Shown here: positions 11,522-22,900 of the stretch, piece after piece
Position numbering within the stretch: the stretch's first letter is position 1
Layout of the letters: each line of letters starts with the position of its first letter
The notes under the pieces: generated by a model
What the model saw: the letters and a program-made list of their open reading frames with translations, nothing else
Database searches by the model: none
Told to the model about the DNA's origin: nothing
Assembly: GCA_002746415.1 (NCBI GenBank)
Contig: NVXD01000001.1
Coordinates: 62,001-126,000, forward strand
Length of the DNA stretch: 64,000 nucleotides
DNA from: Flavobacteriaceae bacterium
GTDB taxonomy: Bacteria > Bacteroidota > Bacteroidia > Flavobacteriales > Flavobacteriaceae
Reading direction: 5' to 3'
Translations under genes and position numbers: made by a program

Positions 11522-13219
11522 TTAAGACTTGCTTTTGCTTCTCCTAACAAGATAAACTATGACAAGAGCAGCAATTGCAAAAAGAACAGCTAAAATTATA
11601 TAGAGGCTGTTTTTCTTCTCTTCTATTTCAACAATCTCCAACAACGTATTAATAGGTTGGTTTGTTAACAGCTGTTGTTTCCCCCCCAACCATGTAACGA
11701 TAACGGCATCCACTTTTGTCGCATTTCCCAAACCAAAATGTGCTATGGTAGAATTCTGTGACAAGTGACTAGATCCTCCCCCATCTATTTCCCGTATCAT
11801 ATGGGTATCTCCAATCACTACTTCAACTTTGGACCCAATACCCCTTGTCTCTGATTGAATCCCTTTTAAGGCTACTTTAAGCCAGTTTCCCTTAGCGGAA
11901 TTATTACGAAATAAACTAGTTTTTGAAGGTACTGGATAACCAGGAAGAATAGCCTTTTGATTCACGACCAAAATATCCATATCTCCATCGTTTTCAATGT
12001 CGAATATAACAGACCCTCTACCAATACCATAATCATTAAGGCCTATTTCCCAAGCTTTCTCAGTGAATGAACCATTATTGTTTTCAAAATAGAAATCTGG
12101 CATGGGCACGCAATTGGGATTTAAGTCCCCATTGGAGACATAAAGGTCCAGATCCGTATCATGGTCAAAATCAGCGAAATTTGCACCCCAACTAATTGAC
12201 ATCAGTGAAGTTCCCAAATCTTTTGCCATATCTACAAAGGGGTCGTCACCTCCATTAACCATAAAAAGATTAAAACGAATATTGGTTATAAAATAATCCA
12301 AAAGACCATTGTTATCATAATCTCCTATAGCCGCGCCCATGGCATTTATCTTTAAATCCATTTCCTTTTCGGCACTAATGTCTTTAAAACCTTTTCTTGG
12401 GTGCTTGTTTTCTAAGAGCAAGCTCGGTACAGCTTTATAACCAAAGTCATGATTAACAATGACATCCTGATCCGCATCATTATCAAAATCGGTAAACAAC
12501 GCCCCAAAGCCAAAACCTCTATGGCTCATACCATAAGCCTCATATTCATTCGAAAAAGACTTTCCTCCCTTATTGATTAACAAATATCCTTTAGCAGTTT
12601 GGTTGGCATTTACTATGGTTGCATCATTTATCTCACTAAGTTCTCCCTCATACTCTAAAAAGTAATTACCAATATACAGATCTGGATACCCATCCGCATT
12701 TACATCTCCAAAACTAGCACCTGTACTAAAGGAATACAAAGAATTAAGTCCGTATTCTTTTGTAGCATCCCTAAAGGTCATGTCCCCATTATTTATAAAA
12801 AGAAGGTTTTTTGCTCTTGGGATAATCTTTGTAGTATCCTTTGTTGACAATGTGGTCACAACAAGGTCTACCCAACCATCTTTATTTACATCGGCACTTG
12901 CTGTTCCTTGGGTTATGAAATCCTTTGTTATTTGTAAGCCAGAAGTCCCATATATATTTTTAAACGTACCATCACCATTATTTAAATACAAAACATCCTC
13001 TTTCATTCCGCTGGTTATGAATAAATCTTCAAAACCATCATTATTAAAATCAAAAACGGTAATACCTCCTCCAAACATGCCTTCAAAAACCTCAAATTGA
13101 TGATTGATTCCCGCCGCTTCGGTAACATCTTCAAAAGAAGTTTGGGCTGAGACACCCAAAATTCCAAACAATCCAAATAGTGCTAAGACAATTCTATTCC
13201 TTACAAATGACATAGTCAA
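11522..13219 (-). CDS. CRTAC1-like FG-GAP/VCBS repeat protein with ASPIC/UnbV domain and C-terminal membrane anchor
   Basis: The 565-residue protein has a signal peptide (LALFGLFGILGVSAQ). It has repeated calcium-loop-like FG-GAP/VCBS units of the DxNxDGxxD type (DFNNDGFEDLF, DVNKDGWVDLV, DVNADGYPDLY, DYDNNGLLDYF, DIENDGDMDIL), which predict a beta-propeller. An ASPIC/UnbV region lies near residues 430-525 (GIGSKVEVVIG, IAHFGLGNATKVDAVIVTWLGGK). One transmembrane helix near the C-terminus (SLYIILAVLFAIAALVIVYL) is followed by a basic tail, unlike its larger lipoprotein neighbour. It overlaps the upstream haloperoxidase-like gene by 4 bases. Surface binding or presentation of a ligand is likely; the partner is unknown. 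Confidence 0.85.
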   Translation of the reverse strand: MTMSFVRNRIVLALFGLFGILGVSAQTSFEDVTEAAGINHQFEVFEGMFGGGITVFDFNNDGFEDLFITSGMKEDVLYLNNGDGTFKNIYGTSGLQITKDFITQGTASADVNKDGWVDLVVTTLSTKDTTKIIPRAKNLLFINNGDMTFRDATKEYGLNSLYSFSTGASFGDVNADGYPDLYIGNYFLEYEGELSEINDATIVNANQTAKGYLLINKGGKSFSNEYEAYGMSHRGFGFGALFTDFDNDADQDVIVNHDFGYKAVPSLLLENKHPRKGFKDISAEKEMDLKINAMGAAIGDYDNNGLLDYFITNIRFNLFMVNGGDDPFVDMAKDLGTSLMSISWGANFADFDHDTDLDLYVSNGDLNPNCVPMPDFYFENNNGSFTEKAWEIGLNDYGIGRGSVIFDIENDGDMDILVVNQKAILPGYPVPSKTSLFRNNSAKGNWLKVALKGIQSETRGIGSKVEVVIGDTHMIREIDGGGSSHLSQNSTIAHFGLGNATKVDAVIVTWLGGKQQLLTNQPINTLLEIVEIEEKKNSLYIILAVLFAIAALVIVYLVRRSKSKS

Positions 13220-14571
13220 TTCTTAATTTCCCAGTAAAGGTGGTTTATATTCTGACCTATTTTAGTTCCTTCTTCCAAACCTACATTGTTATCCTGTTGC
13301 GTATGGATTCCTCCATAGAATCTAGAATCAGCAGTCTCTTGGGCAACTTCCCAAAATGAATTAAAAGACCTTTCTACAAAATCCACATCACGAATCTCAT
13401 CTCGTCCCCTCCCAATATGTGAAGCATCTGTAAGAGAAAAAGGCGCTCCAAAGGCATCTTCTAAAACTGTTGCTGCAGAAGCAGCTTGTATACCATGCCC
13501 TGAAGGGAAAGAAGGGAAAGGAGGATCCGGCCAAAAAGACACCCATTCTTCATCTATAAATTTCGGTATAAAAGTATTGGGTCTTTCTGTAAAAAAATGA
13601 TATTTCCATTTCCAACACTCAATAAAAGCATCAGCAACCGCCATGCCTACTTTTGCATACGTTTTAGTGCAAACAATTAAAGATGGCATTTCTTTTTTAA
13701 CAGCAAATGTAGCGAGGTAATAAGAATGCCCTGGTGGTGTAAAAGAAACATCTGGATCATCTCCCCACCATATAGCAGCTTCCTTTTCTTCTTGTGTTAA
13801 AGATTGTTCTTTGTTGTACACCTTTAAAAATTCATTGTAATAAGGAGAACCTTTTACACTATCATATGGAATTATATCAGGAAGAGGCAACGCTGCATTC
13901 ACCTTTAAAAAAGTTCTGTTCTTTCCCCAATGTGGATGAAGCGGATGATGACTAAACGATTGTGCATACAAAGGCGGCTTCCATGAACCAAGCGTATCTG
14001 GATGCATTAAATTCTTATCAAAGTTCCTTAAATAAGCTCTATGACCTCCATCAGATTTAGCCCATTCATAAATAGTTTCCGAAATTTTCCTTCCATAAGC
14101 TATAGAGCGATTAATAATTTGCTCATCAGTCATATTTCTTGAAAATGATACTTGAATTGCATGCTCCAAAGAATCTATTTTAGCTTTATTCTCATCTGAT
14201 GTTTGATTGTACAACTTCTTAATTATACTTGCCTGGGCGGCATTTAATGAAAGAAGCCAATTATAAGAAGTTTCATGCTCCGGTTTTGGCAAATCTCCCA
14301 AACCATTCAACTGATCAGCAATAGATTGATGTGTGGGATATCCATTGACAATTGACTCATACTGTGAAAGACCTATATATCCAAAACAGCGAGATGCGTA
14401 TGTTGGTGAGTTTGCTGGAGTGTACTGCGTTATGTATATAGCCATTTCTGACCATAAAATAGAAACATCCTGTTCTGTATAAGTTTCTTTTTTGGAGTTA
14501 TTGCAACTATAGCATAATAAAACTGTAGTAAGCAATAACGCCATTACTTTGATTTTGTTTATATCTCTCAA
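13216..14571 (-). CDS. Vanadium-dependent haloperoxidase/PAP2-like lipoprotein
   Basis: The 451-residue lipoprotein (lipobox Cys near residue 23) carries the three-part vanadate/phosphate-binding signature. KYHFFTERP gives K323 and R330, FPSGHG gives H359, and SRFYGGIH gives the Arg and terminal H423. This matches the K-x6-RP ... PSGH ... SR-x5-H pattern of vanadium haloperoxidases and acid phosphatases. The likely metal-binding His is H423. Many Bacteroidota members of this group are uncharacterised, and a phosphatase activity is equally possible. It lies between two VCBS/UnbV genes, 17 bases after one and overlapping the other, in the SusCD operon. Confidence 0.85.
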   Translation of the reverse strand: MRDINKIKVMALLLTTVLLCYSCNNSKKETYTEQDVSILWSEMAIYITQYTPANSPTYASRCFGYIGLSQYESIVNGYPTHQSIADQLNGLGDLPKPEHETSYNWLLSLNAAQASIIKKLYNQTSDENKAKIDSLEHAIQVSFSRNMTDEQIINRSIAYGRKISETIYEWAKSDGGHRAYLRNFDKNLMHPDTLGSWKPPLYAQSFSHHPLHPHWGKNRTFLKVNAALPLPDIIPYDSVKGSPYYNEFLKVYNKEQSLTQEEKEAAIWWGDDPDVSFTPPGHSYYLATFAVKKEMPSLIVCTKTYAKVGMAVADAFIECWKWKYHFFTERPNTFIPKFIDEEWVSFWPDPPFPSFPSGHGIQAASAATVLEDAFGAPFSLTDASHIGRGRDEIRDVDFVERSFNSFWEVAQETADSRFYGGIHTQQDNNVGLEEGTKIGQNINHLYWEIKN

Positions 14572-14588
14572 TTGTCTCTACTATTTAT

Positions 14589-17500
14589 TTACCTATTCAT
14601 TTTATATGCCTTAATAGGCTCACCATTAATCCCGAGCAATAAGGTATTGTTCAATATCAATGTACTCTTTACCTCACCTCTAACATCTAACCCAGATAAT
14701 GATTGTTCCACGTATTCAAAACCGCCAAGCCCATTTCCCATTAAGAGCGTTCCATAATTTGCATCAAACTTTCCCAAACGTAATTTATAATGATGATTAT
14801 TCCCCATTAAGAGCATATCCTCATTGCCATCCTTATTTATATCCCATACTACAATAGCATTCACAGATGAATATTGTGCTTGTATTGGCAAAGGGCTTAT
14901 TTCAAATTTGGCATCTGGCTTACTTAAAAACAATGTAGTTTCCATATGGTTGGCCTCTAATCTTTTAGCACTCTTTAATTCATCCTGATTAAAAACATCA
15001 GCCATAGTAGCATTTGAATAACTATCATAACTAGTGTATTTTGATTTGAAACCAGCTAACTGTCCCAATAACTCTCCCCTAGTCAAATATGGATAATCTG
15101 TTCCTTGCACATAAAAACTTAACATGGGATCAACAGCTCCATTGTCATCAAAATCTTTATAATACATAGTGGCAGGTTGAGCTTGGGATGCCTTAAATTG
15201 TGCATTGGTCCCTGCGTTTCCAACAATAAAATCTACCTTACCATCACCATTAAAATCTCCTGTTTCAATTTTGTTCCACCATCCGCTATATGGGTGATCA
15301 AAATAAGATTCAGTTTTATTAATAAGCTTGTCCCCTGTATTTATAAAAATTGATAGTGGTTTCCATTCACCAACTACAATCAAATCAACTTTTCCATCCT
15401 CATTAACATCAGTCCAAAGAGCGTCTGTGAGCATTCCAAAATGCTGTAAATCTTTATTAAATACACTTAGCTCATCGCTAAAATGTCCTTTGCCATCATT
15501 AATCAACAAATAACTTTTTGGTGTCTCAGGATACCTACCAGGTATCACTCGGCCCCCTGCAAAAATATCAAGGTATCCATCATTATTTACATCCCCAATC
15601 GCTACACATCCATTTGAAACTAACATTTCGGGTAACGCCTTCGAAATGCTACTAAAACCTCCTAATCCATCTCCAAAGTAGAGCCTGTCTTGCAAGTTAT
15701 TGTCTTGCGAATCCAAATTATGATATCCTCCACTTGCTATATAAACATCTTGATTGCCATCATTATTGGCATCAAAAAATTTGATATCAATATCTTCATA
15801 AATCGAATCCTCTTCAAAAATGGCAACCTTTTTATTTCTAAATTTTCCGTTCTTATTCTGTAGAAACAGCGTTGTGGATTGATTTTGAGCTCCTCCTACA
15901 ATAATATCCTCCAAGCCATCATTATTCACATCTGCCTTAGTCATACATGGCCCTGAATGGGAAAATTGGGAAATAAGTAACGATTGCCGTTTAAAATCAT
16001 TTATAACAACATCTGCATTTGCATGCCGTACGGGAGCTAGTATTTCTTTAAAAATAGGGGCTATTTTAGTTTTGGTTCGCTGAATAGAAACGGCATTCTT
16101 TTCATCGAGAACTTGTACTTGATTTGCTTTTAAATTATACACGACTTGGTTCTTTCCACTATTCCATGTTATGGACAGAGAATCTATATTATTTTCATTC
16201 CCTAGCCCAAAATGAAGAACAGGTGATACAGAAGACAGGTACCCCTTGGTAATCATTTGATCCAACCGTTGTAGACTGCCCTTATTGTATATCGTAATCT
16301 TTGCACCAAGACCTTGAGTATTCAACGCACTACCAACTAACTTTACCTGTAAATAATTTCGATCACTTTCCTTTTGAGATTCATTTCTATAAATAAAAGC
16401 AGGGGTATTAATATTGTTAACTATTAATTCCAAGTCCCCATCATTATCCAAGTCTGCATATGCAGCACCATTGCTGTTTGATATATGACGCATACCAAAA
16501 CTTTCTGTTTCATTAGAAAAGAAGGCTCCTTTTTGGTTCACAAACATGTAGTTGGTGATGTTAGAGGATGGCATTTCTTTAATTATTTGCAATACATCTT
16601 CTCGTTTTAACCGTCCTTTAGCTTGTACAAACTCTTCCATATAGTCAATGAAATCCAAATTTGTATAATCTCTATAATACCCATTGGTAACATAGAGGTC
16701 TTTCCAACCATCATTATTATAATCTGCAAATAATGGCGCCCAACTCCAATCTGTATTAGAGATGCCAGCCAATTGACCTATTTCACTAAATGTGCCGTTA
16801 CCATTGTTCAATTGCAGCATGTTTCGCATGTATTGGTAATGAAAACCACTGCGTATGTTTAAATTAAATTTTTCATAATTATCCGGAGACAACAATAACT
16901 TTTGTCGTCTATTGGTTTCAGGTAACATATCCAATGTAAAAATATCCTGCCAACCATCATTGTTTATATCTGCAATATCATTTCCCATTGAAAAATGACT
17001 GGTATGCCCCATACTTTCTTTTAACTTATCCGTAAAGGTGCCATCACCATTATTTATATACAGATAATCTGGAATTGTATAATCGTTGGAAATATAAAAA
17101 TCCACCCACCCATCATTATTAATATCACTAACCCCAAGACCAAGGCCGTAACTCAATGCTGACCCATTAACACCAGAGGTAACAGTGACATCTTCAAAAA
17201 CCCCTTTGGTTTGTTTAAACAATCTTAAACCTCTTAAAGGGTCATCCTTTTTAAGATATATTGCGGTACTTTTTTCATTTAAAACTGGCATGGATTTAGG
17301 GCTATGATTTAGCAAAAGAACATCTAAGTCACCATCGTTATCATAATCCAAAAAATATGCTTGGTTGCTATACCCCTCACTTGCCAAACCATACTTTTCT
17401 GCCTCTTCCGTAAACTCAGGAATCCCATCTTCATTATTCCCTTGGTTGATGAACAATTGATTTTTTCGCTTATCGGATGGCAATGCTCCTGAGTAGCATA

Positions 17501-17930
17501 AATAAATATCTAACTTACTGTCCCCATTTATATCAACAACCGTAACACCTGTTTTCCATGGGCCTGGCCTACCTGACACTTTAGATGAGGTCGTTGTATT
17601 CTTAAATTTTAAATCTCCTTGATTTATATAGAATTCATTATTGGACATATTAGAGGTAAAATAAATATCTATTAAATCATCTCCATTAAAATCTCCTGTC
17701 GCAACACCTCCGCCATTATACAAATATTCATACATTAAAACATTCGTATTTAAACCCTCTTCTAATTTATTTTGAAACCTAATATTGGTCTCATTTGGAG
17801 ACATTAGGGTAAATGTCTTATTAGAAGTAAAATTCTCTTTATCTACATCCTCAACCGTCTTCTCTTTTTTACAACTATATATGAGAAAAAAAAGCAAGAG
17901 AAATCTAACGGGGAATTTCATCTGTAACAT
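14589..17930 (-). CDS. Giant VCBS/FG-GAP repeat lipoprotein with ASPIC/UnbV domain
   Basis: The 1113-residue protein starts with a lipoprotein signal (lipobox Cys near residue 20; M4 at 17921 is an equally good start). It contains two runs of FG-GAP/VCBS units of the DxNxDGxxD type. An ASPIC/UnbV module separates them around residues 540-620 (GLGAKITIYNKG, VLHFGLGNENNIDSLSITW). Both beta-propellers probably lie at the outer-membrane surface. Placement directly after SusCD suggests a role in glycan binding or in positioning the haloperoxidase-like neighbour. That is inference. A terminator separates it from susD, so expression may be lower than SusCD. Confidence 0.85.
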   Translation of the reverse strand: MLQMKFPVRFLLLFFLIYSCKKEKTVEDVDKENFTSNKTFTLMSPNETNIRFQNKLEEGLNTNVLMYEYLYNGGGVATGDFNGDDLIDIYFTSNMSNNEFYINQGDLKFKNTTTSSKVSGRPGPWKTGVTVVDINGDSKLDIYLCYSGALPSDKRKNQLFINQGNNEDGIPEFTEEAEKYGLASEGYSNQAYFLDYDNDGDLDVLLLNHSPKSMPVLNEKSTAIYLKKDDPLRGLRLFKQTKGVFEDVTVTSGVNGSALSYGLGLGVSDINNDGWVDFYISNDYTIPDYLYINNGDGTFTDKLKESMGHTSHFSMGNDIADINNDGWQDIFTLDMLPETNRRQKLLLSPDNYEKFNLNIRSGFHYQYMRNMLQLNNGNGTFSEIGQLAGISNTDWSWAPLFADYNNDGWKDLYVTNGYYRDYTNLDFIDYMEEFVQAKGRLKREDVLQIIKEMPSSNITNYMFVNQKGAFFSNETESFGMRHISNSNGAAYADLDNDGDLELIVNNINTPAFIYRNESQKESDRNYLQVKLVGSALNTQGLGAKITIYNKGSLQRLDQMITKGYLSSVSPVLHFGLGNENNIDSLSITWNSGKNQVVYNLKANQVQVLDEKNAVSIQRTKTKIAPIFKEILAPVRHANADVVINDFKRQSLLISQFSHSGPCMTKADVNNDGLEDIIVGGAQNQSTTLFLQNKNGKFRNKKVAIFEEDSIYEDIDIKFFDANNDGNQDVYIASGGYHNLDSQDNNLQDRLYFGDGLGGFSSISKALPEMLVSNGCVAIGDVNNDGYLDIFAGGRVIPGRYPETPKSYLLINDGKGHFSDELSVFNKDLQHFGMLTDALWTDVNEDGKVDLIVVGEWKPLSIFINTGDKLINKTESYFDHPYSGWWNKIETGDFNGDGKVDFIVGNAGTNAQFKASQAQPATMYYKDFDDNGAVDPMLSFYVQGTDYPYLTRGELLGQLAGFKSKYTSYDSYSNATMADVFNQDELKSAKRLEANHMETTLFLSKPDAKFEISPLPIQAQYSSVNAIVVWDINKDGNEDMLLMGNNHHYKLRLGKFDANYGTLLMGNGLGGFEYVEQSLSGLDVRGEVKSTLILNNTLLLGINGEPIKAYKMNR

Positions 17931-17951
17931 ATTTAATATGGATTCATTATA

Positions 17952-17987
17952 CCAAAAAACCTATCCCCTAATATAGGGAATAGGTTT
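17952..17987 (-). terminator. Intrinsic terminator/attenuator downstream of susD
   Basis: On the minus strand AAACCTATTCCC pairs with GGGGATAGGTTT across a 7-base loop (11 of 12 pairs), followed by a run of T. It falls in the 89-base gap between susD and the VCBS lipoprotein gene. Most transcripts may stop here, keeping SusCD more abundant than downstream products. Confidence 0.85.
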
Positions 17988-18019
17988 CTGGTTAAGAAAA
18001 AAAACTAACTTAAAAACTA

Positions 18020-19894
18020 CTAATGCCCTGGGTTTTGAATTAACAATTCATTACGATTAATTTCATCTCTATTGATGACTCTATAATACATATTGTCATT
18101 CCAAGATCTAGTCTCATTTTCAGTATTATCTACAACATTATACGTATAATCATATACTGCGACATCATACCTATATGGTGTGTGAACTGTTTCTCCTGCT
18201 TTAAGTGCAGCATCAACATTTATCACTTTAATACCTCTCCCTAAGGTTTCTGGAGCGATCATCCATCTTCTGGCATCATGATAACGATGCTCTTCATAGA
18301 CCAATTCCACTCTTCTCTCATTTCTATATCTATCAACAAGTGCACTACCACTGTCTGTAATAGCTGGCATACCAGCTCTGAACCTTACCTTGTTCAACCA
18401 TGTCCGTGCCTCTCCTTCATCTCCAGTTTCAATACACGCTTCAACATAATTTAACAACACTTCTGTATATCTAATAAATGGCCAAGGCACTACTTGGGCA
18501 TTTGATTGGTTATCTACTAATCCAGGATCGGCATCAATAAATTTCCTAACATAGTAACCCGTTCTAGAACCATTCCAATTTTCTATTGCAGACTGTCTTG
18601 TATCCACACCTGCAATTCTTTCACCTGTACCATCATCATATTGCCCTGTTTGAATTTGATCTACTGGATCTATACCAGCAACATCCGCTGGACGTGGTTT
18701 CCAATCTGCACCATCATATAAAACAGTTGCGTAAAATCTTGGATCCCTATCCTGATATGGAGCCGCAGCATGCGTTGCATTATTCCAGTCAAATTTAGAA
18801 CCGTCCATCATTTCATAATCATCTACCAACTGCTGAATAGGTGTGTTACCTGCCCAGTTATGATATCCATTGGGTCCGTTGTTGATTCCAAAATGAATAC
18901 CCCCTAAAGGCCATGCATCTTCCACTGTAAAAAGGGCTGTATGTGTTCTTTGAAAAATAAGTTCAACATCCGCTCCTGGGTCACCGACATTACTACCACC
19001 GCCCATAGAAATACTCACATAATTAGCTTCTCCTTCTTCGACAGTTGCAGGTGCAGTCAAATCCAGCTTAAAACCAGAAGCAGCATCCAAAACCGCTTTC
19101 GCAGCTGTCTTTGCTGCTGCCCAACGACCGTCTTGATCACCAGATGGATAAGCAACTAACTCCATATTGGAATAGCCACCAAGTACGGATGAATTTGCTG
19201 AAGCAGTAGGACCATCATGTAAGTCACTAGCAGCGTACAACAACACTCTTGCCTTCAAAGCCATAGCGGCAAGTTTAGAAGCCCTACCATTGGTAATGTC
19301 TTTTCCATCTAACATAGCAGCAGATGCATCTAAATCAGCAATGATAAAATTCACATTTTCTTCATAAGAATTTCTTGTTACAGAATAATCATCATCCAAA
19401 CCATAAGCTACATCTATTAATGGCACTGCACCATAATATCTAAGAAGTTGTTGGTAATAATATGCTCTTAAAAAATGAGCTTCTCCTAACAATCTTTCCT
19501 TTAAAGCATCATCATCAAATGAAGCATCAGGTAATTCCGCGATAGCAGTATTCGCCTGACGGATTGCCAAATACATATCATCCCAATTATAGGTATTACT
19601 AATCCATCCTACATTTGAGGGAGATTCTGAACCTTCGGTAAAGGTGTTTATGTTCCTTCCAGAGTGCGTAAACATGGCTTCATCTGTAAGGGCTGACAAT
19701 CCCTGTTCTTGAAAACCACCGTAATCCAAATAAGAATATATATTAAAAATGAATGCTTCTGATAATGGCCCATCTGCCCAAGTGGCTTCACTAGATATTT
19801 TATCCAGTGGCTGAGTGTTTAAAAAATCGTTACTACACGAAGCTAATATCGCACACATAGCAACTGACCAAAATATTTGTTTTATTTTTTTCAT
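18020..19894 (-). CDS. susD: SusD/RagB-family outer-membrane glycan-binding lipoprotein
   Basis: The 624-residue lipoprotein (lipobox AILASC, Cys20) has the SusD hallmarks: NDFLNTQPLDKISSEATW at the mature N-terminus, tetratricopeptide-like helices (EAHFLRAYYYQQLLRYYGAVPLI), and the C-terminal RYNERRVELVYEEHRYHDARRW segment. It caps the SusC channel and binds oligosaccharide on the cell surface. It is 11 bases downstream of susC. The cognate glycan is probably galactose-containing, given the galactosidases and the shared operator-like repeat. That is inference, not read from the binding site. Confidence 0.93.
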   Translation of the reverse strand: MKKIKQIFWSVAMCAILASCSNDFLNTQPLDKISSEATWADGPLSEAFIFNIYSYLDYGGFQEQGLSALTDEAMFTHSGRNINTFTEGSESPSNVGWISNTYNWDDMYLAIRQANTAIAELPDASFDDDALKERLLGEAHFLRAYYYQQLLRYYGAVPLIDVAYGLDDDYSVTRNSYEENVNFIIADLDASAAMLDGKDITNGRASKLAAMALKARVLLYAASDLHDGPTASANSSVLGGYSNMELVAYPSGDQDGRWAAAKTAAKAVLDAASGFKLDLTAPATVEEGEANYVSISMGGGSNVGDPGADVELIFQRTHTALFTVEDAWPLGGIHFGINNGPNGYHNWAGNTPIQQLVDDYEMMDGSKFDWNNATHAAAPYQDRDPRFYATVLYDGADWKPRPADVAGIDPVDQIQTGQYDDGTGERIAGVDTRQSAIENWNGSRTGYYVRKFIDADPGLVDNQSNAQVVPWPFIRYTEVLLNYVEACIETGDEGEARTWLNKVRFRAGMPAITDSGSALVDRYRNERRVELVYEEHRYHDARRWMIAPETLGRGIKVINVDAALKAGETVHTPYRYDVAVYDYTYNVVDNTENETRSWNDNMYYRVINRDEINRNELLIQNPGH

Positions 19895-19905
19895 ATCGCT
19901 TTTTT

Positions 19906-22900
19906 TTAAAATGTTATTGTAAATCCAGTATTAAGAACCCTTGCTTGAGGATAATACACCCCATTTTGAGCTGTGGCTTCAGGGTCAAAAATATTGTTCT
20001 TGTCCCATGTAATAAGATTTGAGCCACTTGCGTAAACTCTAATTCCTGCAATTCCCAAGGATTCAATTATTTTTGATGGGAAATTATACCCAATGGAAAG
20101 GTTTTTCAGACGAATGTAATTTTTGCTGTATAGGTAATAAGTGTTATCACCAAAATTACCTCCCGTATAATAGGTATCCCCTCTACTTGCCAACCTTGGA
20201 TGCACACTACTTGGATTATCAATACTCCATCTATTGTTATAACTGTACTCCAAATAATTCCCAATATCTCCAGACTCTGTTTCAATATGAATAGATGATC
20301 CCGTAGCCCCTTGAAACAAAATATTTAAATCCCAATTTTTATAGTTGAAATTAGCAGTTGCTCCAAAGTTGAAGGTTGGTATACCATTATCATTTAAACG
20401 AGTTCGGTCATCAGCATCAATCACCCCATCACCATTAATATCCTTAAACTTCATATCACCCGGAATAAGTTGTGATGTTACACCACTATAATCCAATGTA
20501 TTACTATCTATTTCAGCTTGATCAAAAAATGCTCCATCAGATTCATACACCAAATAACCTCCTATTGACTTCCCTTCTTGCAATTGGTAATCTGGTGCTC
20601 CTGGAATTTCATCCATAAAAACAACCTTGTTCTTGGCATAACCGCCATTTATTCCAAAATCAAATTTTAGACCATCTGGCTTACCTCCATAATAATTAAA
20701 GGCAAATTCAAAACCACTATTGTCCACTTTACCAGCATTTACAGGAGGAAGCAATGCGCTTATTCCGGAAGAAGCCGGAGTAGAACCTGTCTTTTGAATT
20801 AAAATTTGGTCTCTTTGATTATAAAAATAATCTAAAGCAAGATTAAAATTACTATTAATTACCGCATCTATACCTACATTAAAGTTATTTGCAACTTCCC
20901 ATGTAAAACTAGAATTCGAAAGTAGTGTCTCCTGAAGCGTAGTTGCTACAACACCATTGATTGGGTATTCTGAAAATCCATACGTAGATAAATAAGCATA
21001 TTCTTGCAATTGATCATTAAATACCACCTGATCGTTCCCCATTTGGCCATAAGAAGTTCTAAGTTTCAAATGATCAATAACATCAATATTAAAAAAGTCC
21101 TCTTTAGAAATATTCCATCCTAACAAAACCCCAGGAAAAAACCCGAATCTATCATTCTCAGGAAAAATATAAGAACCATCATACCTCCAAATAAATTCTG
21201 CTAAATATTTTTCTTGAAAATCATACCTAAACCTACCATAATAACCCAAACGAGCTCTCTCGTAAGCGCTACCGTCTGTGTTTTGCTGTAATGACCCCCC
21301 TGCAAAAAGATTGTCAACAGCGGTAGAAAGGTAATTTCTTCTAAAGGCTAAAAAATTATTGCCTTTGAATTTTTCTTTTGTCGCACCTACTAAAACATTA
21401 ATGGTATGATCTTCACTAAAAGTTCTATCATAATTCAGCAAAGCCGTTAAGTTTACATTCATCACCGAACTATGCGTTTGTGTTAATCTTGCATCTGTAA
21501 AATTAGACCGTATTGCTCCATCCAATAAAGGCGTAACCCCATCTGATTCATAAGATTCTCTGTCCCAAGAATAAAGAGTCCATGGTGTTTCCCATTTTTT
21601 CCCTGTTTGGGTTGAACGATCTACTGAAGCACTCAAGGTTAATTTTAATCCCTCTATCCATGGATTTGTAATATTCAGTGAGCCATTTAATTGAGTGTAT
21701 TCTGTTGGAGTTTTATCATAACCTGTTGCATTTGTGGTAACCACTACAGGGTTTTGTCCATTTTCAATATCCGGCCCTGGTAGTCCATTTGGCCATATAG
21801 CAGGATCTGTTGGCCTACCGCGCATCAACATTCTAAATATTTGACCTGAAGTTTGGGTTGGAAAATCACGCTCTTCCCGTCCTAAATATGTCCCAAGGTC
21901 AACATCTATATATTTATTGATTTTAGCACTTACATTCACGCGGAAGTTATATTTCTGAAAACGTGTCGCGGAATTTTTATAATAAGCATCTTGATCCACA
22001 TAACCCATGGAAGTAAAATAACGAATATCATCATTTCCTCCACTAATAGACAGATTATGTCTACTCTGACCAGTCCAATTATTAAAGGTATCCCCAAACC
22101 AATCTGTGTCTGGAAACCCCCAAGGGTCAGAACCATCAGCATGTGCCTGTATAGCCGCTGGACTAAAATTAGCATTTAAAGCACCCACGCCCACAGTTGG
22201 TGAAGCATAACTTCCATTGTTTCTGATTGCATCAGAAGCCGCTTGCCATTCACCTACAGGAATATTGCTATAGATAGGCAGTTCATTCATAATATTTGCA
22301 TATTGCACAGCATTGGACATTGATGGAAGTTTTGTAGGCTGATTCATTCCAAAATTGGCCTCATATTTAATTACCGGTTTACTTCCCCGTTTTCCTTTTT
22401 TTGTAGTAACAATTATTGCTCCATTCGCCGCACGAGCACCATATATTGCTGCTGAGGCATCCTTTAACACCGTAAAAGATTCTATATCACTAGAATTAAG
22501 GCGACCAAGACCACCATCCCTGTCAGGGATACCATCTATTACTATCAAAGGACTATTATCCCCCAATGTATTTGTCCCCCTAATACTTATAGTAGCCCCA
22601 TCAAAACCTGGCTCCCCACTTTCCTGAATAATTACAACTCCAGGCAAACGTCCTGCCAATGCGTTGGATACATCAATAACAGGAGCGGTTTCCAGAACAG
22701 CACCTCGAACAGACGTAACTGCACCGGATATAGTCAATTTCTTTTGGGTTCCATACCCCACAACAACTACTTCATCCAATCTAGCAGTATCTTCTACTAA
22801 AACTGTATTTATAACTGTTTGAGTATCAGTAGCAATTTCTATTGATTTATATCCAATATAAGAAAACACCAAAACACTAGTACTACTTGATACAGTAATA

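Noticed and set aside
11522-17930. Dense repeated calcium-loop motifs as DNA tandem repeats
   Set aside because: They are protein-level FG-GAP/VCBS units with diverged codons, not DNA repeats.
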